From the NCBI RefSeq assembly GCF_000735605.1, contig NZ_JPKG01000034.1:62001-126000 (forward strand): a DNA stretch of 64,000 nt. Reading direction: 5' to 3'. Positions within the stretch are counted from its first letter, which is position 1. Every line of letters begins with the position of its first letter. Positions 8,054 to 16,281 of the stretch are shown in pieces. Origin of the DNA: Allobosea sp. LC85. Its GTDB lineage: Bacteria; Pseudomonadota; Alphaproteobacteria; Rhizobiales; Beijerinckiaceae. Position numbers and translations under genes: made by a program. The notes below the pieces were generated by a model. The model saw nothing but the letters and a program-made list of their open reading frames with translations. It was not told the origin of the DNA and did no database searches.

Positions 8054-9367
8054 ATGACTCATCCCACCTCGCCTGGTCCGGCCCTTCCCGTCACGGGGCT
8101 GGCCTCGCACAAGAGCTACACGATCCGCCGTTCGACGGCCTTCGCGGGCCTCTCGCTTCTGGCCCTTACGACTGCCTGGGGTGGTGTGACCGGCTGGTAC
8201 ATCCTCAGCAAGGACGACATCGCGGCGCGGTTGATCGCCCGCGAGACCGCCCGGCAATATGCCTATGAAGACAGGATCGCGGCGTTGCGCGCCGATATCG
8301 ACCGGCTCGCCAGCCGCGCCCTGCTCGATCAGGATGGCGTCGAGGCGCGTGTCGACGAACTGGCCACCCGTCAGGCCGAACTGGAGAGCAAGCAGGCCCT
8401 GGTGGCCGCCGTCACCGAAACGCTGCAGGCCGGCGGCATTGCATCTCCTGCGAAGGTTCCGCTGCGTTCGCGCCTGATCAAGGCGGAGGAGCCGATCCGT
8501 GCCTCCAGCGTCTCAAGCTTCGCGCCGATCACCTCGAGCAAGCCGATGCCGGCTCCCGACGTTCCCGGGCTCCGCAGCTCGGAAGAGCGCAAGAGCGTTC
8601 CCTGGCAATCGGGGGAGGCGGAGGAAGCTCCGCAACCGCCCGCGCAACGCGTCGCTGAATCGCTGACCAGGCTCGACCAATCGCTGTCCGAGACAGCCAC
8701 TGCTCAGCTCGCCGCGCTGCGCCATATGGACCAATCGCTCGCCGAATCTCAAAAAACGCTGCGCGGTGCGCTGGCGGAAACCGGACTCGACACCGACAAG
8801 CTTGCCGCTTCGACGACGGTCGCCAAGGGCGTCGGCGGCCCCTTCGTCCCCTTCAAGGTGGATGCATCCGCCGGTCCCTTCGAGGCCACATTGAGCGCTC
8901 TGCAACCGCGCATATCGGCAGTGAATCGGCTGCGCGGTCTTGTTGAGCAGTTGCCCCTTCGCAAGCCGATGCAGGGCGAGGTCGACATGACATCGAACTA
9001 TGGCTATCGCGTCGACCCTTTCACCCGCGGCCCGGCGATGCATACCGGTATCGACTTCCGCGCGGAAACTGGCACGCCGATCCGCGCCACTGCGCCCGGC
9101 AAGGTTGTCTCGGCTGAATATACCGGCGGCTACGGAAACATGGTCGAGATCGAACATGCTGGCGGCATCACCACGCGCTATGCTCACATGTCTGCAATCA
9201 GCGTTTCGGCCGGACAATTGGTGACGAGCGGTACCGTGGTCGGCAAGGTCGGCACCACCGGGCGCTCGACCGGTCCGCATCTGCATTACGAAACCCGGAT
9301 CGACGGCGAGCCAATCGACCCGACGCGCTTTGTCCGCGCCGGCAGCAAGCTCGCGAACCAGCTCTAG
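8054..9367 (+). CDS. M23 family metallopeptidase, membrane-anchored (peptidoglycan endopeptidase-like)
   Basis: A 437-residue protein with a single N-terminal membrane segment (about 28-51), a coiled-coil-prone middle rich in Ala, Glu and Arg, and a C-terminal M23/LytM domain (about 325-430). The zinc ligands are visible: HTGID (His330 and Asp334) and HLHYE (His409, His411). With these intact it should cut peptidoglycan cross-links, or act as a divisome activator like other LytM proteins with coiled coils. A TTG two codons upstream (8048) is possible; I chose the ATG. Its stop codon TAG lies in the CTAG target of the adjoining insertion sequence, so the protein end is unchanged by the insertion. 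Confidence 0.88.
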   Translation: MTHPTSPGPALPVTGLASHKSYTIRRSTAFAGLSLLALTTAWGGVTGWYILSKDDIAARLIARETARQYAYEDRIAALRADIDRLASRALLDQDGVEARVDELATRQAELESKQALVAAVTETLQAGGIASPAKVPLRSRLIKAEEPIRASSVSSFAPITSSKPMPAPDVPGLRSSEERKSVPWQSGEAEEAPQPPAQRVAESLTRLDQSLSETATAQLAALRHMDQSLAESQKTLRGALAETGLDTDKLAASTTVAKGVGGPFVPFKVDASAGPFEATLSALQPRISAVNRLRGLVEQLPLRKPMQGEVDMTSNYGYRVDPFTRGPAMHTGIDFRAETGTPIRATAPGKVVSAEYTGGYGNMVEIEHAGGITTRYAHMSAISVSAGQLVTSGTVVGKVGTTGRSTGPHLHYETRIDGEPIDPTRFVRAGSKLANQL

Positions 9368-10216
9368 GATCTGTGGACACTTATCTGATCCATAGGATCG
9401 TCGCGGCGATTGTGACGACGGCGAGGTAGTGTCTGGCCGTCTTTTCGAAGCGCGTCGCGACGCGACGAAACTGCTTGAGTTTCGAGAAGCAGCACTCGAT
9501 CAGGTGGCGCTGTGCGTAGAGGTGCTTGTCGAGGGGATATTTGCGGGCTCTCGAAGGGTTGTTTGGGATGACGGCCAAGGCGCCCTTTTCTGCGATCTCT
9601 CGACGCAGGGGATCGGCATCATAGGCGGCGTCGGCCATGACGACTTTGGCGGGCAAGCCGTCGATCAGGGCGTGAGCCTGCGGGCAATCTCCGCGTTGGC
9701 CGGCGGTCAGGGTGAAGCGCACCGGGCAGCCAAGACCTCTGACGGCCATATGGATTTTGGTGCTCAGGCCACCGCGAGAGCGGCCAAGGGCCTGATCTTC
9801 AGACCCCCTTTTTTAGCGCCCGAAGCGTGCTGGTGAGCGCGGATGATCGTGGAATCGACGATCAGATACTCGAAGTCCGGATCGTCCGACATCGCCGCGA
9901 AGATGCGCCACCAGACACCCTTGTGGCTCCAGCGGCTGAAGCGACGGAAAACGCTGTTCCAGTCGCCGAAAACCTCTGGCAGATCGCGCCAAGGCGAGCC
10001 AGTTCGCACGATCCACAAGACCGCTTCCACGAACATCCGGTTGTTGCGACCAGACGAACCGCGCGTCCTCTCATCACCGATGATGTGGGGCGAGATCCGC
10101 TCCCATTGATCGTCCCGAAGAATCAGGCGGTCCAGAACGCCCATGGCTGCCTCCAAAAGACAGCCTTGAATCACGCATCAGCGCCCGTGGGAATCCCAAG
10201 AGTCCACGGCTCCTAG
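9364..10216. mobile_element. IS5-family insertion sequence (IS427-like), complete, with CTAG target duplication
   Basis: The element spans 9368-10212 (845 bases) and is flanked by CTAG at 9364-9367 and 10213-10216. The ends form imperfect inverted repeats: left GATCTGTGGACACTT, right end reversed GAGCCGTGGACTCTT. It carries one transposase in two overlapping frames. CTAG target duplication and the two-frame design fit the IS427 group of IS5. Intact ends, intact frames and an exact target duplication suggest a recent insertion. The CTAG copies provide the stop codons of the genes on both sides. Confidence 0.88.
9381..10144 (-). CDS. IS5/IS427-type transposase made by programmed -1 frameshift
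   Basis: A DDE transposase encoded in two frames. The upstream frame (from ATG 10144, MGVLDRLILRDDQWERI) carries the IS5 N-terminal domain and the first catalytic Asp (IVDSTII). It meets a slippery run of six A and five G on the minus strand (9804-9814). A -1 slip at A-AAA-AAG joins KK to RGSEDQALGRS and leads into the second frame (to 9381). That frame holds the second Asp (VMADAAYDAD) and the catalytic Glu (LIECCFSKLK). The fusion would be about 254 residues. Both parts are undamaged, so the element may be active. Without the slip only a truncated product ending KIRPLAALAVA is made. Confidence 0.85.
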
Positions 10217-10623
10217 AAGGTCATCGTCGCCGCGTTGATGACCCCCGCCGCAAGCGAGGCGGCACCGAGGAACAGCGCGGCGGCCAGCTCCCCGGCAGCG
10301 ATTCGCGCCGACAGGTTGGGCAGCACGAGCCTGACCAGGAAATAAACCAGCAACTGCACCACGAGGGCGACGATGCCCCAGACCACGAGGTCGATGATCG
10401 TCGTTGCGTGGACCACGGCGCTCGACAGCGGCAGGGCGAAACCCGTGAGGCTGAGCCCCAGCGAGAGTGCAGCAGCTACGTTGTTGCGGCGGATCAGGCC
10501 GAATTCATTATGCGAGGTCGCAAGGGTATAGATCAGCAGATAGATGGCAACGAGCCCAAGCGACGCCGAAAAGAAAAGCGCAAAATCCGGCAATCGCGCC
10601 AAAGCCTGGCCGAGCATCGTCAT
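10213..10623 (-). CDS. DUF350 (YjfL-like) membrane protein, copy A
   Basis: A 136-residue protein with about four membrane segments and the DUF350 landmark HNEFGLIRRNNVAAALSLG, followed by a paired second half (VALVVQLLVYFLV...). DUF350 proteins are small inner-membrane proteins of unknown function found next to YgiB/YgiC-like genes. It is the last gene of the minus-strand run from 13783 and is a diverged paralogue of the DUF350 gene at the other end. Its TAG stop is supplied by the right-hand CTAG of the insertion sequence. The ATG at 10617 is an alternative start. Confidence 0.82.
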   Translation of the reverse strand: MTMLGQALARLPDFALFFSASLGLVAIYLLIYTLATSHNEFGLIRRNNVAAALSLGLSLTGFALPLSSAVVHATTIIDLVVWGIVALVVQLLVYFLVRLVLPNLSARIAAGELAAALFLGAASLAAGVINAATMTF

Positions 10624-10655
10624 CCCCCGAGTGATTCTTTGAGCGATCCTGCGCT

Positions 10656-11531
10656 TCAGTTCGCCTCGAACGCAACCGTGCAGCCCATGGCGTTGCTAGC
10701 CGGTACGACGATGCGACTACCGATCTGCCGCCACTCCACCCCAGCCGCGTCCAGATCACCACGCAGCGCATCGAGATCCTTCACCGCGACCGCGAATCCG
10801 ATGAAATGCGGATCATTTCTCCCCTCCTCGACCCCAAAGAGCTGGTAGGCGGCATGCGGCGTCAGAATATCGACGCGACCGCGCGGAAGGGTTGCGCTGA
10901 TGCCGAGCGAATTGGATTTCAGACTGCGCTCGCCAGTGAAGGCCGATAGGAAAACGTGGTGGTCGGTCGGATTCTCCGCAACCATGACGGCGGCGGCCAG
11001 CGCCTGCACGCCGTTCGGATGCTGCTGGAAGGTCGGGTTCCAGAAATTCTGCGGCTCGTGCTGCTGGCAGACGAAGAAGCCGCAAGCTGGTGCCAACGCG
11101 TTGCGGGCAAAGGCCAGCGAGAAGGCAACGCGGACCTCGTTCCCATCGGGACTGCGCGCCTGTCGCTCAAAGAAAAACGGCTCGTAATCGCCGATTCCGG
11201 CTGCTTCGAAGGCCTGCGCATCGGCCTTCGCATCGCGGCTTTCGAGAACCAGCATCGACAGGCCTTCTGCCCGAGCGAGCTGATCGCGCACAAAGCCTCC
11301 GAAGGAGAAGCGACGATGGGCATGGGGTGGAATTGCCTCGGAGTCGCCGATCGTGATCAGTTCGAGGAAGGCCCCCGGAAACTGCACGATGCGGTTCTCC
11401 GTGCCCCAGGGATGTCGATTGCGGGCGCCCACCCTGAAGCCCATCTTCGCATAGAGTTCGCCGGCAGCATCGAGGTCACGCACGCCGATGACGAGGTGGT
11501 CGAGGCCACGTGGCTGATTGGGCTGGGACAT
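10656..11531 (-). CDS. Glyoxalase-like domain protein (VOC superfamily, Glyoxalase_3 type)
   Basis: A 291-residue protein starting MSQPNQPRGLDHLVIGVRDL, a typical first strand of the vicinal-oxygen-chelate fold with a His ligand. The long spacing between modules, including FFVCQQHEPQNFWNP, resembles the Glyoxalase_3 family (PF13468), whose members have unknown substrates. The second half (PHFIGFAVAVKDLDALRGDL) is the paired module. It lies 32 bases before the DUF350 copy A gene and 73 bases after the glutathionylspermidine-synthase-like gene on the same strand, suggesting co-transcription. A role in metabolising small thiol or aldehyde adducts would suit the context but is inference. Confidence 0.78.
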   Translation of the reverse strand: MSQPNQPRGLDHLVIGVRDLDAAGELYAKMGFRVGARNRHPWGTENRIVQFPGAFLELITIGDSEAIPPHAHRRFSFGGFVRDQLARAEGLSMLVLESRDAKADAQAFEAAGIGDYEPFFFERQARSPDGNEVRVAFSLAFARNALAPACGFFVCQQHEPQNFWNPTFQQHPNGVQALAAAVMVAENPTDHHVFLSAFTGERSLKSNSLGISATLPRGRVDILTPHAAYQLFGVEEGRNDPHFIGFAVAVKDLDALRGDLDAAGVEWRQIGSRIVVPASNAMGCTVAFEAN

Positions 11532-11604
11532 GTCGTGAATCGCCGTTGCTCAGGCCGCGCGTTGCGGTCTCAGGCGCCGGCTGTAGCAAGCTTTGCGGGA
11601 GCGG

Positions 11605-12771
11605 TCACGGCTCGATGTAATGCGGCACGAAGCGCGACGTGTTCTTGGTGATCGGCGTCACATCCTCGCGGATACATAGTCCGCAGGGTTGCGAGGCAAC
11701 GAGCCAGGAACCCAGCACGGCATGGTAACCGGCAAAAGAGGCGAGCGGCGCAGCGTCCTGAAGGATGAAGCCCTCCGCCCCATAGGGGCCGTCATCGCTG
11801 TCCAGCACCGTTCCCCGTTCGATCAGCGCGATGTTGGCACCCTCGCGCGAGTACAGCGGCTTGCGGACATAGCGTGGACTGAGCTCCGCGCAACGCGGGT
11901 CGCCCTCGAAGAAGGCAGGCAGCAGATTCGGGTGGCGGGGCTCCATCTGCCAGAGGCAGGCAAGCAGGCCCTTGTTGGAGAGAAGCGCTTTCCAGGGCGG
12001 CTCGATGAACTGGCAGCGTGAGCCAGCCAGAGCCTGCGCGTAGCTCTCTCGGAAGAGCCACTCCCACGGATAGAGCTTGAACAGCGTCTCGATCGGCAGG
12101 TTGGCTCCGTCGCAGAACCGTCCGTCGGCAAGCAGTCCGATCTCCTCGATGAAGGTGAAACGCGCGTCGAGACCGGCCTGGACCGCGCAATCCTTGAGAT
12201 AGTCGACGGTGCCCTTGTCCTCGTTGCTGTTCTGGACGCAAGTCAGATGCAGCTGATAGGGCGACGGCTCGCGCAGGGCCGCAAAGGCCCCGATCAATCG
12301 TTCGTGCAGCGAATTGAACTGATCGCTACCGGGCGGGAGGGCACCCCGTGCCATGGCCTGCTCGAGCCAGTCCCATTGCACGACGCTCGATTCGAACAGC
12401 GCAGTCGGCGTATCGGCGTTATATTCCAGCAGCTTGGCCGGCCCGCTGCCGTCATAGGCCAGATCGAGCCGACCATAGAGGTTGCGGTCGCCGCGCTGCC
12501 AGCTGTCGCGGATCAGAGGCCAGTGCATGGGCGGGATGGCGAGCCGGGTCAGGATTTCTTCTTCGGCGATCGCGCGTTCGACAAAGGCAAAACAAAGCTG
12601 TTCGATCTCGCCTGTCGGCGCTTCGATATCGCGCTCGATCTCCTCCAGCGTGAAGACGTAGGCGGCGCTCTCGTCCCAGTAGGCCTCGCCGTCGAGGGTG
12701 TGGAAGGCGAAGCCCAGACGCTCGACCTGCGCCTGCCAATCCCGACGTGGTGCCAGTGCAACCCGCCGCAT
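11605..12771 (-). CDS. Glutathionylspermidine synthase-like ATP-grasp protein (YgiC/YjfC family)
   Basis: A 388-residue protein, about the length of E. coli YgiC (386). It begins MRRVALAPRRDWQAQVERLGF, with GEAYWDESAAYVF soon after, and ends with the conserved KNTSRFVPHYIEP. The core ATP-grasp stretch includes LEYNADTPTALFE and FIEPPWKALLSNK. It corresponds to the synthetase half of glutathionylspermidine synthetase and lacks the amidase half. E. coli YgiC/YjfC have no proven activity with glutathione and spermidine, so the true substrate is open. The frame is open to 13332, but the upstream part overlaps the DUF1190 gene; the ATG at 12771 lies 1 base after that gene's stop, showing tight coupling. 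Confidence 0.85.
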   Translation of the reverse strand: MRRVALAPRRDWQAQVERLGFAFHTLDGEAYWDESAAYVFTLEEIERDIEAPTGEIEQLCFAFVERAIAEEEILTRLAIPPMHWPLIRDSWQRGDRNLYGRLDLAYDGSGPAKLLEYNADTPTALFESSVVQWDWLEQAMARGALPPGSDQFNSLHERLIGAFAALREPSPYQLHLTCVQNSNEDKGTVDYLKDCAVQAGLDARFTFIEEIGLLADGRFCDGANLPIETLFKLYPWEWLFRESYAQALAGSRCQFIEPPWKALLSNKGLLACLWQMEPRHPNLLPAFFEGDPRCAELSPRYVRKPLYSREGANIALIERGTVLDSDDGPYGAEGFILQDAAPLASFAGYHAVLGSWLVASQPCGLCIREDVTPITKNTSRFVPHYIEP

Positions 12772-12772
12772 C

Positions 12773-13369
12773 TCAGGACGAAGAGGAGGAACTGTAGGAC
12801 CGGGAGGTCGAGCCGAAGCCGCCGCGAGAGGCGGCGCTCGGCATGCTCGCGACGCCGCTCGACGATACGTTGCGCGCGACGAGTGCCTGTCCCGAGGCTG
12901 TCGAATAGGCGCGCGAACTTCCGCCTCTGCCGCCTCCTCCGGACGACGAAGACCGGGCCTGCTGACATTCCTCAGCCAGACTGCCGGGCGGGCAGGCCTG
13001 ACGCGTCGGCGGCAGGAGCGGCTGGGCTGAACCGCCGCCCTGCGCGAAGCTGCGCGCGAGCATGATTCCGGCAAGCGCCGGAATAACGACCTGCGCGCCA
13101 TTCCAGACCGCGCTCTGACAGGAACCGGAGCCGTACTCGGCTTCGCATGCGCCGGCGCTCGTGAACTTCTTCGCGTCGCGGAGTTGATTTGCGGAGGCTT
13201 CGTTGAAACGCTGCTCACATTGGCTGCCGGAGATTTGCCCGGCTGCGCGACAATCGGCGAGCGAGTTGTAGACGAGCGTATCCTCCACTTCGTCCTCCGA
13301 GCGCGGCCACGCGATCGCGACCAGCACCACACCCACCGCGGCCAATCCGATCTGCGAGGAGCGCTTCAT
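12773..13369 (-). CDS. DUF1190 (YgiB-like) protein with serine-rich tail
   Basis: A 198-residue protein with an N-terminal hydrophobic segment (MKRSSQIGLAAVGVVLVAIA). A cysteine-containing domain follows, with VYNSLADCRAAG, SQCEQRFNEA and SCQSAVW, and the C-terminus is extremely rich in Ser and Gly (from about 138 to the end). This matches DUF1190/YgiB, which in E. coli is encoded next to YgiC. The N-terminal segment probably anchors it or exports it to the envelope. It sits 12 bases after DUF350 copy B and 1 base before the glutathionylspermidine-synthase-like gene, giving the conserved trio DUF350, DUF1190, ATP-grasp. Its molecular function is unknown. Confidence 0.8.
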   Translation of the reverse strand: MKRSSQIGLAAVGVVLVAIAWPRSEDEVEDTLVYNSLADCRAAGQISGSQCEQRFNEASANQLRDAKKFTSAGACEAEYGSGSCQSAVWNGAQVVIPALAGIMLARSFAQGGGSAQPLLPPTRQACPPGSLAEECQQARSSSSGGGGRGGSSRAYSTASGQALVARNVSSSGVASMPSAASRGGFGSTSRSYSSSSSS

Positions 13370-13381
13370 GACCCCCTCCCC

Positions 13382-13783
13382 TCAAACCGTCATGCTGGCG
13401 GCTGCCAGCGTGCCGCTGATCACCGCGATCACCGCCAGCATTGCGGCAGACGGGAGGCGATCTTCCTGGATCTTCTTCGAGAGATCAGGGATCAGGGCGC
13501 GGGCAAGCCCGTAGGCCGCGAACTGGATCAGCATCGCGGCAAGCGCCCAGAGCACGCAGTCGGGAATGCTGTTCGCCTGGGCGATTGCCCTTTCGAGCGG
13601 GATCGAGAAACCAGCGAGATTGCCGCCTAGCGCTATCGCGGCGGAGAGATTCCCTGCCCGGATCAGTGCGATTTCGTCATGCGCGGTCAACCGCATGTAG
13701 ATGAGAGCGAAACCCGTGATCAGCGCTGATCCGACCACAAAATATAGCAAAAACGCCGGTAAACCGGCCATCGAGACCGCCAT
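13382..13783 (-). CDS. DUF350 (YjfL-like) membrane protein, copy B
   Basis: A 133-residue membrane protein with about four hydrophobic segments and the family landmark HDEIALIRAGNLSAAIALGG, paired with ALAAMLIQFAAYGLARALIPDL. The open frame runs up to 13885, but the ATG at 13783 is preceded by GGGGGGAGCGAT, a strong ribosome binding site that decides the start. It heads the operon with DUF1190 and the ATP-grasp gene, and is a paralogue of copy A, which closes the operon. It lies 115 bases downstream of pyrG on the same strand, so read-through from pyrG is possible. Function unknown. Confidence 0.82.
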   Translation of the reverse strand: MAVSMAGLPAFLLYFVVGSALITGFALIYMRLTAHDEIALIRAGNLSAAIALGGNLAGFSIPLERAIAQANSIPDCVLWALAAMLIQFAAYGLARALIPDLSKKIQEDRLPSAAMLAVIAVISGTLAAASMTV

Positions 13784-13898
13784 ATCGCTCCCCCCGACTC
13801 GTGAAGCGACTATAGTCCGCCGGCGGCGCTGCACCAGCGGCTTGTCGGAAGTATCGCGGCACGTGATCAGGCGGGCAGCTCGCACCGCCCGGCTTGGA

Positions 13899-15527
13899 TC
13901 AAACCAGGCGGCTCTGCACCACCGCCGCCTCGACGAAGCTGGCGAAAAGCGGGTGAGGCTCGAATGGCCGCGACTTCAGTTCGGGATGATACTGCACGCC
14001 GATGAACCAGGGATGGTCGGGATACTCGACCGTCTCGGGTAGAAGGCCGTCCGGCGAAACACCACAGAACTTCAGGCCATTCGCCTCAAGCCGCTCACGA
14101 TAGCCCATATTGACTTCGTAGCGGTGGCGGTGGCGCTCGGAAATCTCGGTCGAGCCGTAGATTTCGGCTATCTTTGAGCCGGGGGTGAGCTTCGAGGCGT
14201 AGGCGCCGAGCCGCATCGTGCCGCCCAGATCGCCACCGGCCGCACGCATCTCGAGATCGTTGCCGCGCATCCATTCGGTCATCAGGCCGACGACAGGCTC
14301 GTCGGTGGGGCCGAACTCGGTCGAATTGGCCTTCTTGATATGAGCGAGCGAACGGGCGGCCTCGATTACCGCCATCTGCATGCCGAAGCAGATGCCGAAA
14401 TAGGGAACCTTGCGCTGCCGGGCGAAGGTCGCAGCCTTGATCTTGCCCTCGGCGCCGCGATGTCCGAAGCCGCCGGGAACCAGGATGCCATGGACATGCT
14501 CCAGGAAGGGAGCCGGATCTTCCTTCTCGAAGACCTCCGATTCGATCCAGTCGAGATTGACCTTGACCCGGTTGGCGATGCCGCCATGCATCAGGGCCTC
14601 GATGAGGGACTTATAGGCGTCCTTCATGCCGGTGTACTTGCCGACGATGGCGATCGTGACTTCGCCCTCGGGATTCTTCACGCGCTCGGAAATGCGCCGC
14701 CAATTGCTCAGATCGGGCGCTTCGCCGGCGTCCAGGCCGAACGCCGCCAGGACCTCGGTGTCGAGCCCTTCGGCGTGATAGGACAGCGGCACGTCATAGA
14801 TCGAAGCAACGTCCCGGGCCTCAATCACCGCGGTTTCCCGGACATTGCAGAACAGAGCGAGCTTGCGGCGTTCCTCGCGCGGGATTTCGCGGTCGGTGCG
14901 GCAGAGCAGGATATCGGCCTGGATGCCGATCGACCGCAGCTCGGCAACCGAATGCTGGGTCGGCTTCGTCTTTAGCTCCCCGGCCGTCGGGATATAGGGC
15001 AGCAGCGTGAGATGCGTGAAGATGCACTGCCCGCGCGGCAATTGCTGGCTGATCTGGCGAATGGATTCGAGGAAGGGCAGGCTCTCGATATCGCCCACCG
15101 TCCCGCCGATCTCGACCAGCGTGAAGTCGTAGTCTTCGTTGCCGGCGAGGACAAACTCCTTGATGGCGTTGGTGACGTGCGGAACGACCTGGATCGTCGC
15201 TCCGAGATAGTCACCACGGCGCTCCTTGGTCAGGATGTCCATATAGATGCGGCCGGTGGTGATGTTGTCACCCTTGTTGCAGGGCCTGCCGGTGAAGCGC
15301 TCGTAATGCCCGAGATCGAGATCGGTCTCGGCTCCGTCATCGGTGACGAAGACCTCGCCATGCTGATACGGGCTCATCGTGCCCGGATCGACATTCAGAT
15401 AGGGATCAAGCTTGCGCAGGCGGACCGTATAGCCCCGTGCCTGCAGGAGAGCTGCGAGAGCTGCCGCCGCGAGGCCTTTGCCAAGCGAGGATACCACGCC
15501 GCCGGTGATGAAAACGTACCGCGTCAT
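13899..15527 (-). CDS. pyrG: CTP synthase
   Basis: Makes CTP from UTP, ATP and glutamine, the last step of pyrimidine nucleotide synthesis. The 542-residue protein starts MTRYVFITGGVVSSLGKGLAAAAL, which carries the synthetase P-loop. It contains DPYLNVDPGTMSPYQHGEVFVTDDGAE and a C-terminal class I glutamine amidotransferase domain with the nucleophile in PYFGICFGMQ and the His/Glu pair in GVQYHPELKS. Length and motifs match the family fully. It lies downstream of secG, separated by a triplicated hairpin repeat that probably ends secG transcription, so pyrG should have its own promoter between 15528 and 15605. Confidence 0.97.
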   Translation of the reverse strand: MTRYVFITGGVVSSLGKGLAAAALAALLQARGYTVRLRKLDPYLNVDPGTMSPYQHGEVFVTDDGAETDLDLGHYERFTGRPCNKGDNITTGRIYMDILTKERRGDYLGATIQVVPHVTNAIKEFVLAGNEDYDFTLVEIGGTVGDIESLPFLESIRQISQQLPRGQCIFTHLTLLPYIPTAGELKTKPTQHSVAELRSIGIQADILLCRTDREIPREERRKLALFCNVRETAVIEARDVASIYDVPLSYHAEGLDTEVLAAFGLDAGEAPDLSNWRRISERVKNPEGEVTIAIVGKYTGMKDAYKSLIEALMHGGIANRVKVNLDWIESEVFEKEDPAPFLEHVHGILVPGGFGHRGAEGKIKAATFARQRKVPYFGICFGMQMAVIEAARSLAHIKKANSTEFGPTDEPVVGLMTEWMRGNDLEMRAAGGDLGGTMRLGAYASKLTPGSKIAEIYGSTEISERHRHRYEVNMGYRERLEANGLKFCGVSPDGLLPETVEYPDHPWFIGVQYHPELKSRPFEPHPLFASFVEAAVVQSRLV

Positions 15528-15605
15528 GGGAGATCACCTTTAACGCCAGGGTTCCGATTCGCTAAGCGCGCCGTTGCAGACCCGCCTTGCTGTTTACGCT
15601 TGTCC

Positions 15606-15713
15606 ACAACAGAGAAGAGCCGGCCTTCCGCCAGCTCTCCCCCAAAAGAGAAGGGCCGGTTTCCCGGCAGCTCTTCTCCAAAAGAGAAGGGCCGGTTTCC
15701 CGGCCCCTGCCCC
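15606..15713 (-). terminator. Three tandem 36-base hairpin repeats downstream of secG (terminator array)
   Basis: Copies start at 15606, 15642 and 15678; the last two share 26 identical bases and the first is degenerate. Each forms a hairpin: on the minus strand the unit nearest secG reads GGGCCGGGAAACCGGCCC followed by TTCTCTTTT, a GC-rich stem with a T-rich tail. It starts 8 bases past the secG stop codon. The arrangement is best read as a terminator amplified by tandem duplication. Confidence 0.7.
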
Positions 15714-15720
15714 GTCCTCA

Positions 15721-16122
15721 TCACTGCTGCGGCGCTGCCGGCGGCGTCGGCGGTTGCGAGCCGCCCTGATTCTGCATCTGGCGCAGCTGGTCGAGCACGC
15801 CGCCTCCGGCGTTGGGAGCGCTTGGACCGGTCGGCGCCGCGGGAGCAGTCGTTCCCGGCGCGCCATCGATGATCGAGCGCTGCGTCCGCCCCTGAGTGGC
15901 CATGATCGCCAGCGCGATCGAGGTCAGGAAGAAGAGCCCGGCCAGGATCGCCGTCGCGCGGGTCAGGGCATTGGCTTGGCCGCGGCCCGTCATGAAGCCG
16001 CCGGCACCACCGCCACCGCCCGAACCCATGCCCAGGCCGCCGCCTTCGGAACGCTGCAGCAGGACCACGCCGACGAGCGCGATCACGATGATCAGATGGA
16101 TGACGATGAGAACGTTCTGCAT
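15721..16122 (-). CDS. secG: Preprotein translocase subunit SecG
   Basis: A small subunit of the SecYEG channel that exports unfolded proteins across the inner membrane. The 133-residue product has two membrane segments (about 4-22 and 55-75). They are separated by the conserved LLQRSEGGGLG and a glycine-rich loop, and a low-complexity Pro/Gln/Ala tail follows, as in other alphaproteobacteria. The open frame extends to 16278 but MQNVLIVIHLI at 16122 is the family start. It follows tpiA on the same strand, with a hairpin between, and precedes pyrG; the tpiA-secG-pyrG order is common in Rhizobiales. Confidence 0.93.
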   Translation of the reverse strand: MQNVLIVIHLIIVIALVGVVLLQRSEGGGLGMGSGGGGGAGGFMTGRGQANALTRATAILAGLFFLTSIALAIMATQGRTQRSIIDGAPGTTAPAAPTGPSAPNAGGGVLDQLRQMQNQGGSQPPTPPAAPQQ

Positions 16123-16216
16123 GATCCCACGAAATAGGTATGACGCGGGCTGCCACAAGGTGCCCCGCGCCGCATGTCCGCCGATTGCGGGCTCGGCGGC
16201 GCACATAGCACGCAGA

Positions 16217-16237
16217 TGCCGGGTGCACCACCCGGCA
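16217..16237 (-). terminator. Hairpin after tpiA
   Basis: TGCCGGGTG (16217-16225) and CACCCGGCA (16229-16237) form a perfect 9-base stem with a 3-base loop, 45 bases beyond the tpiA stop codon. There is no T tract, so it could be a weak or Rho-assisted terminator or an mRNA-stabilising hairpin ahead of secG. Confidence 0.5.
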
Positions 16238-16281
16238 ATTGCGTCATTCGTGCAATGCCCCCGCCAGCTCGGCGACAAGGA

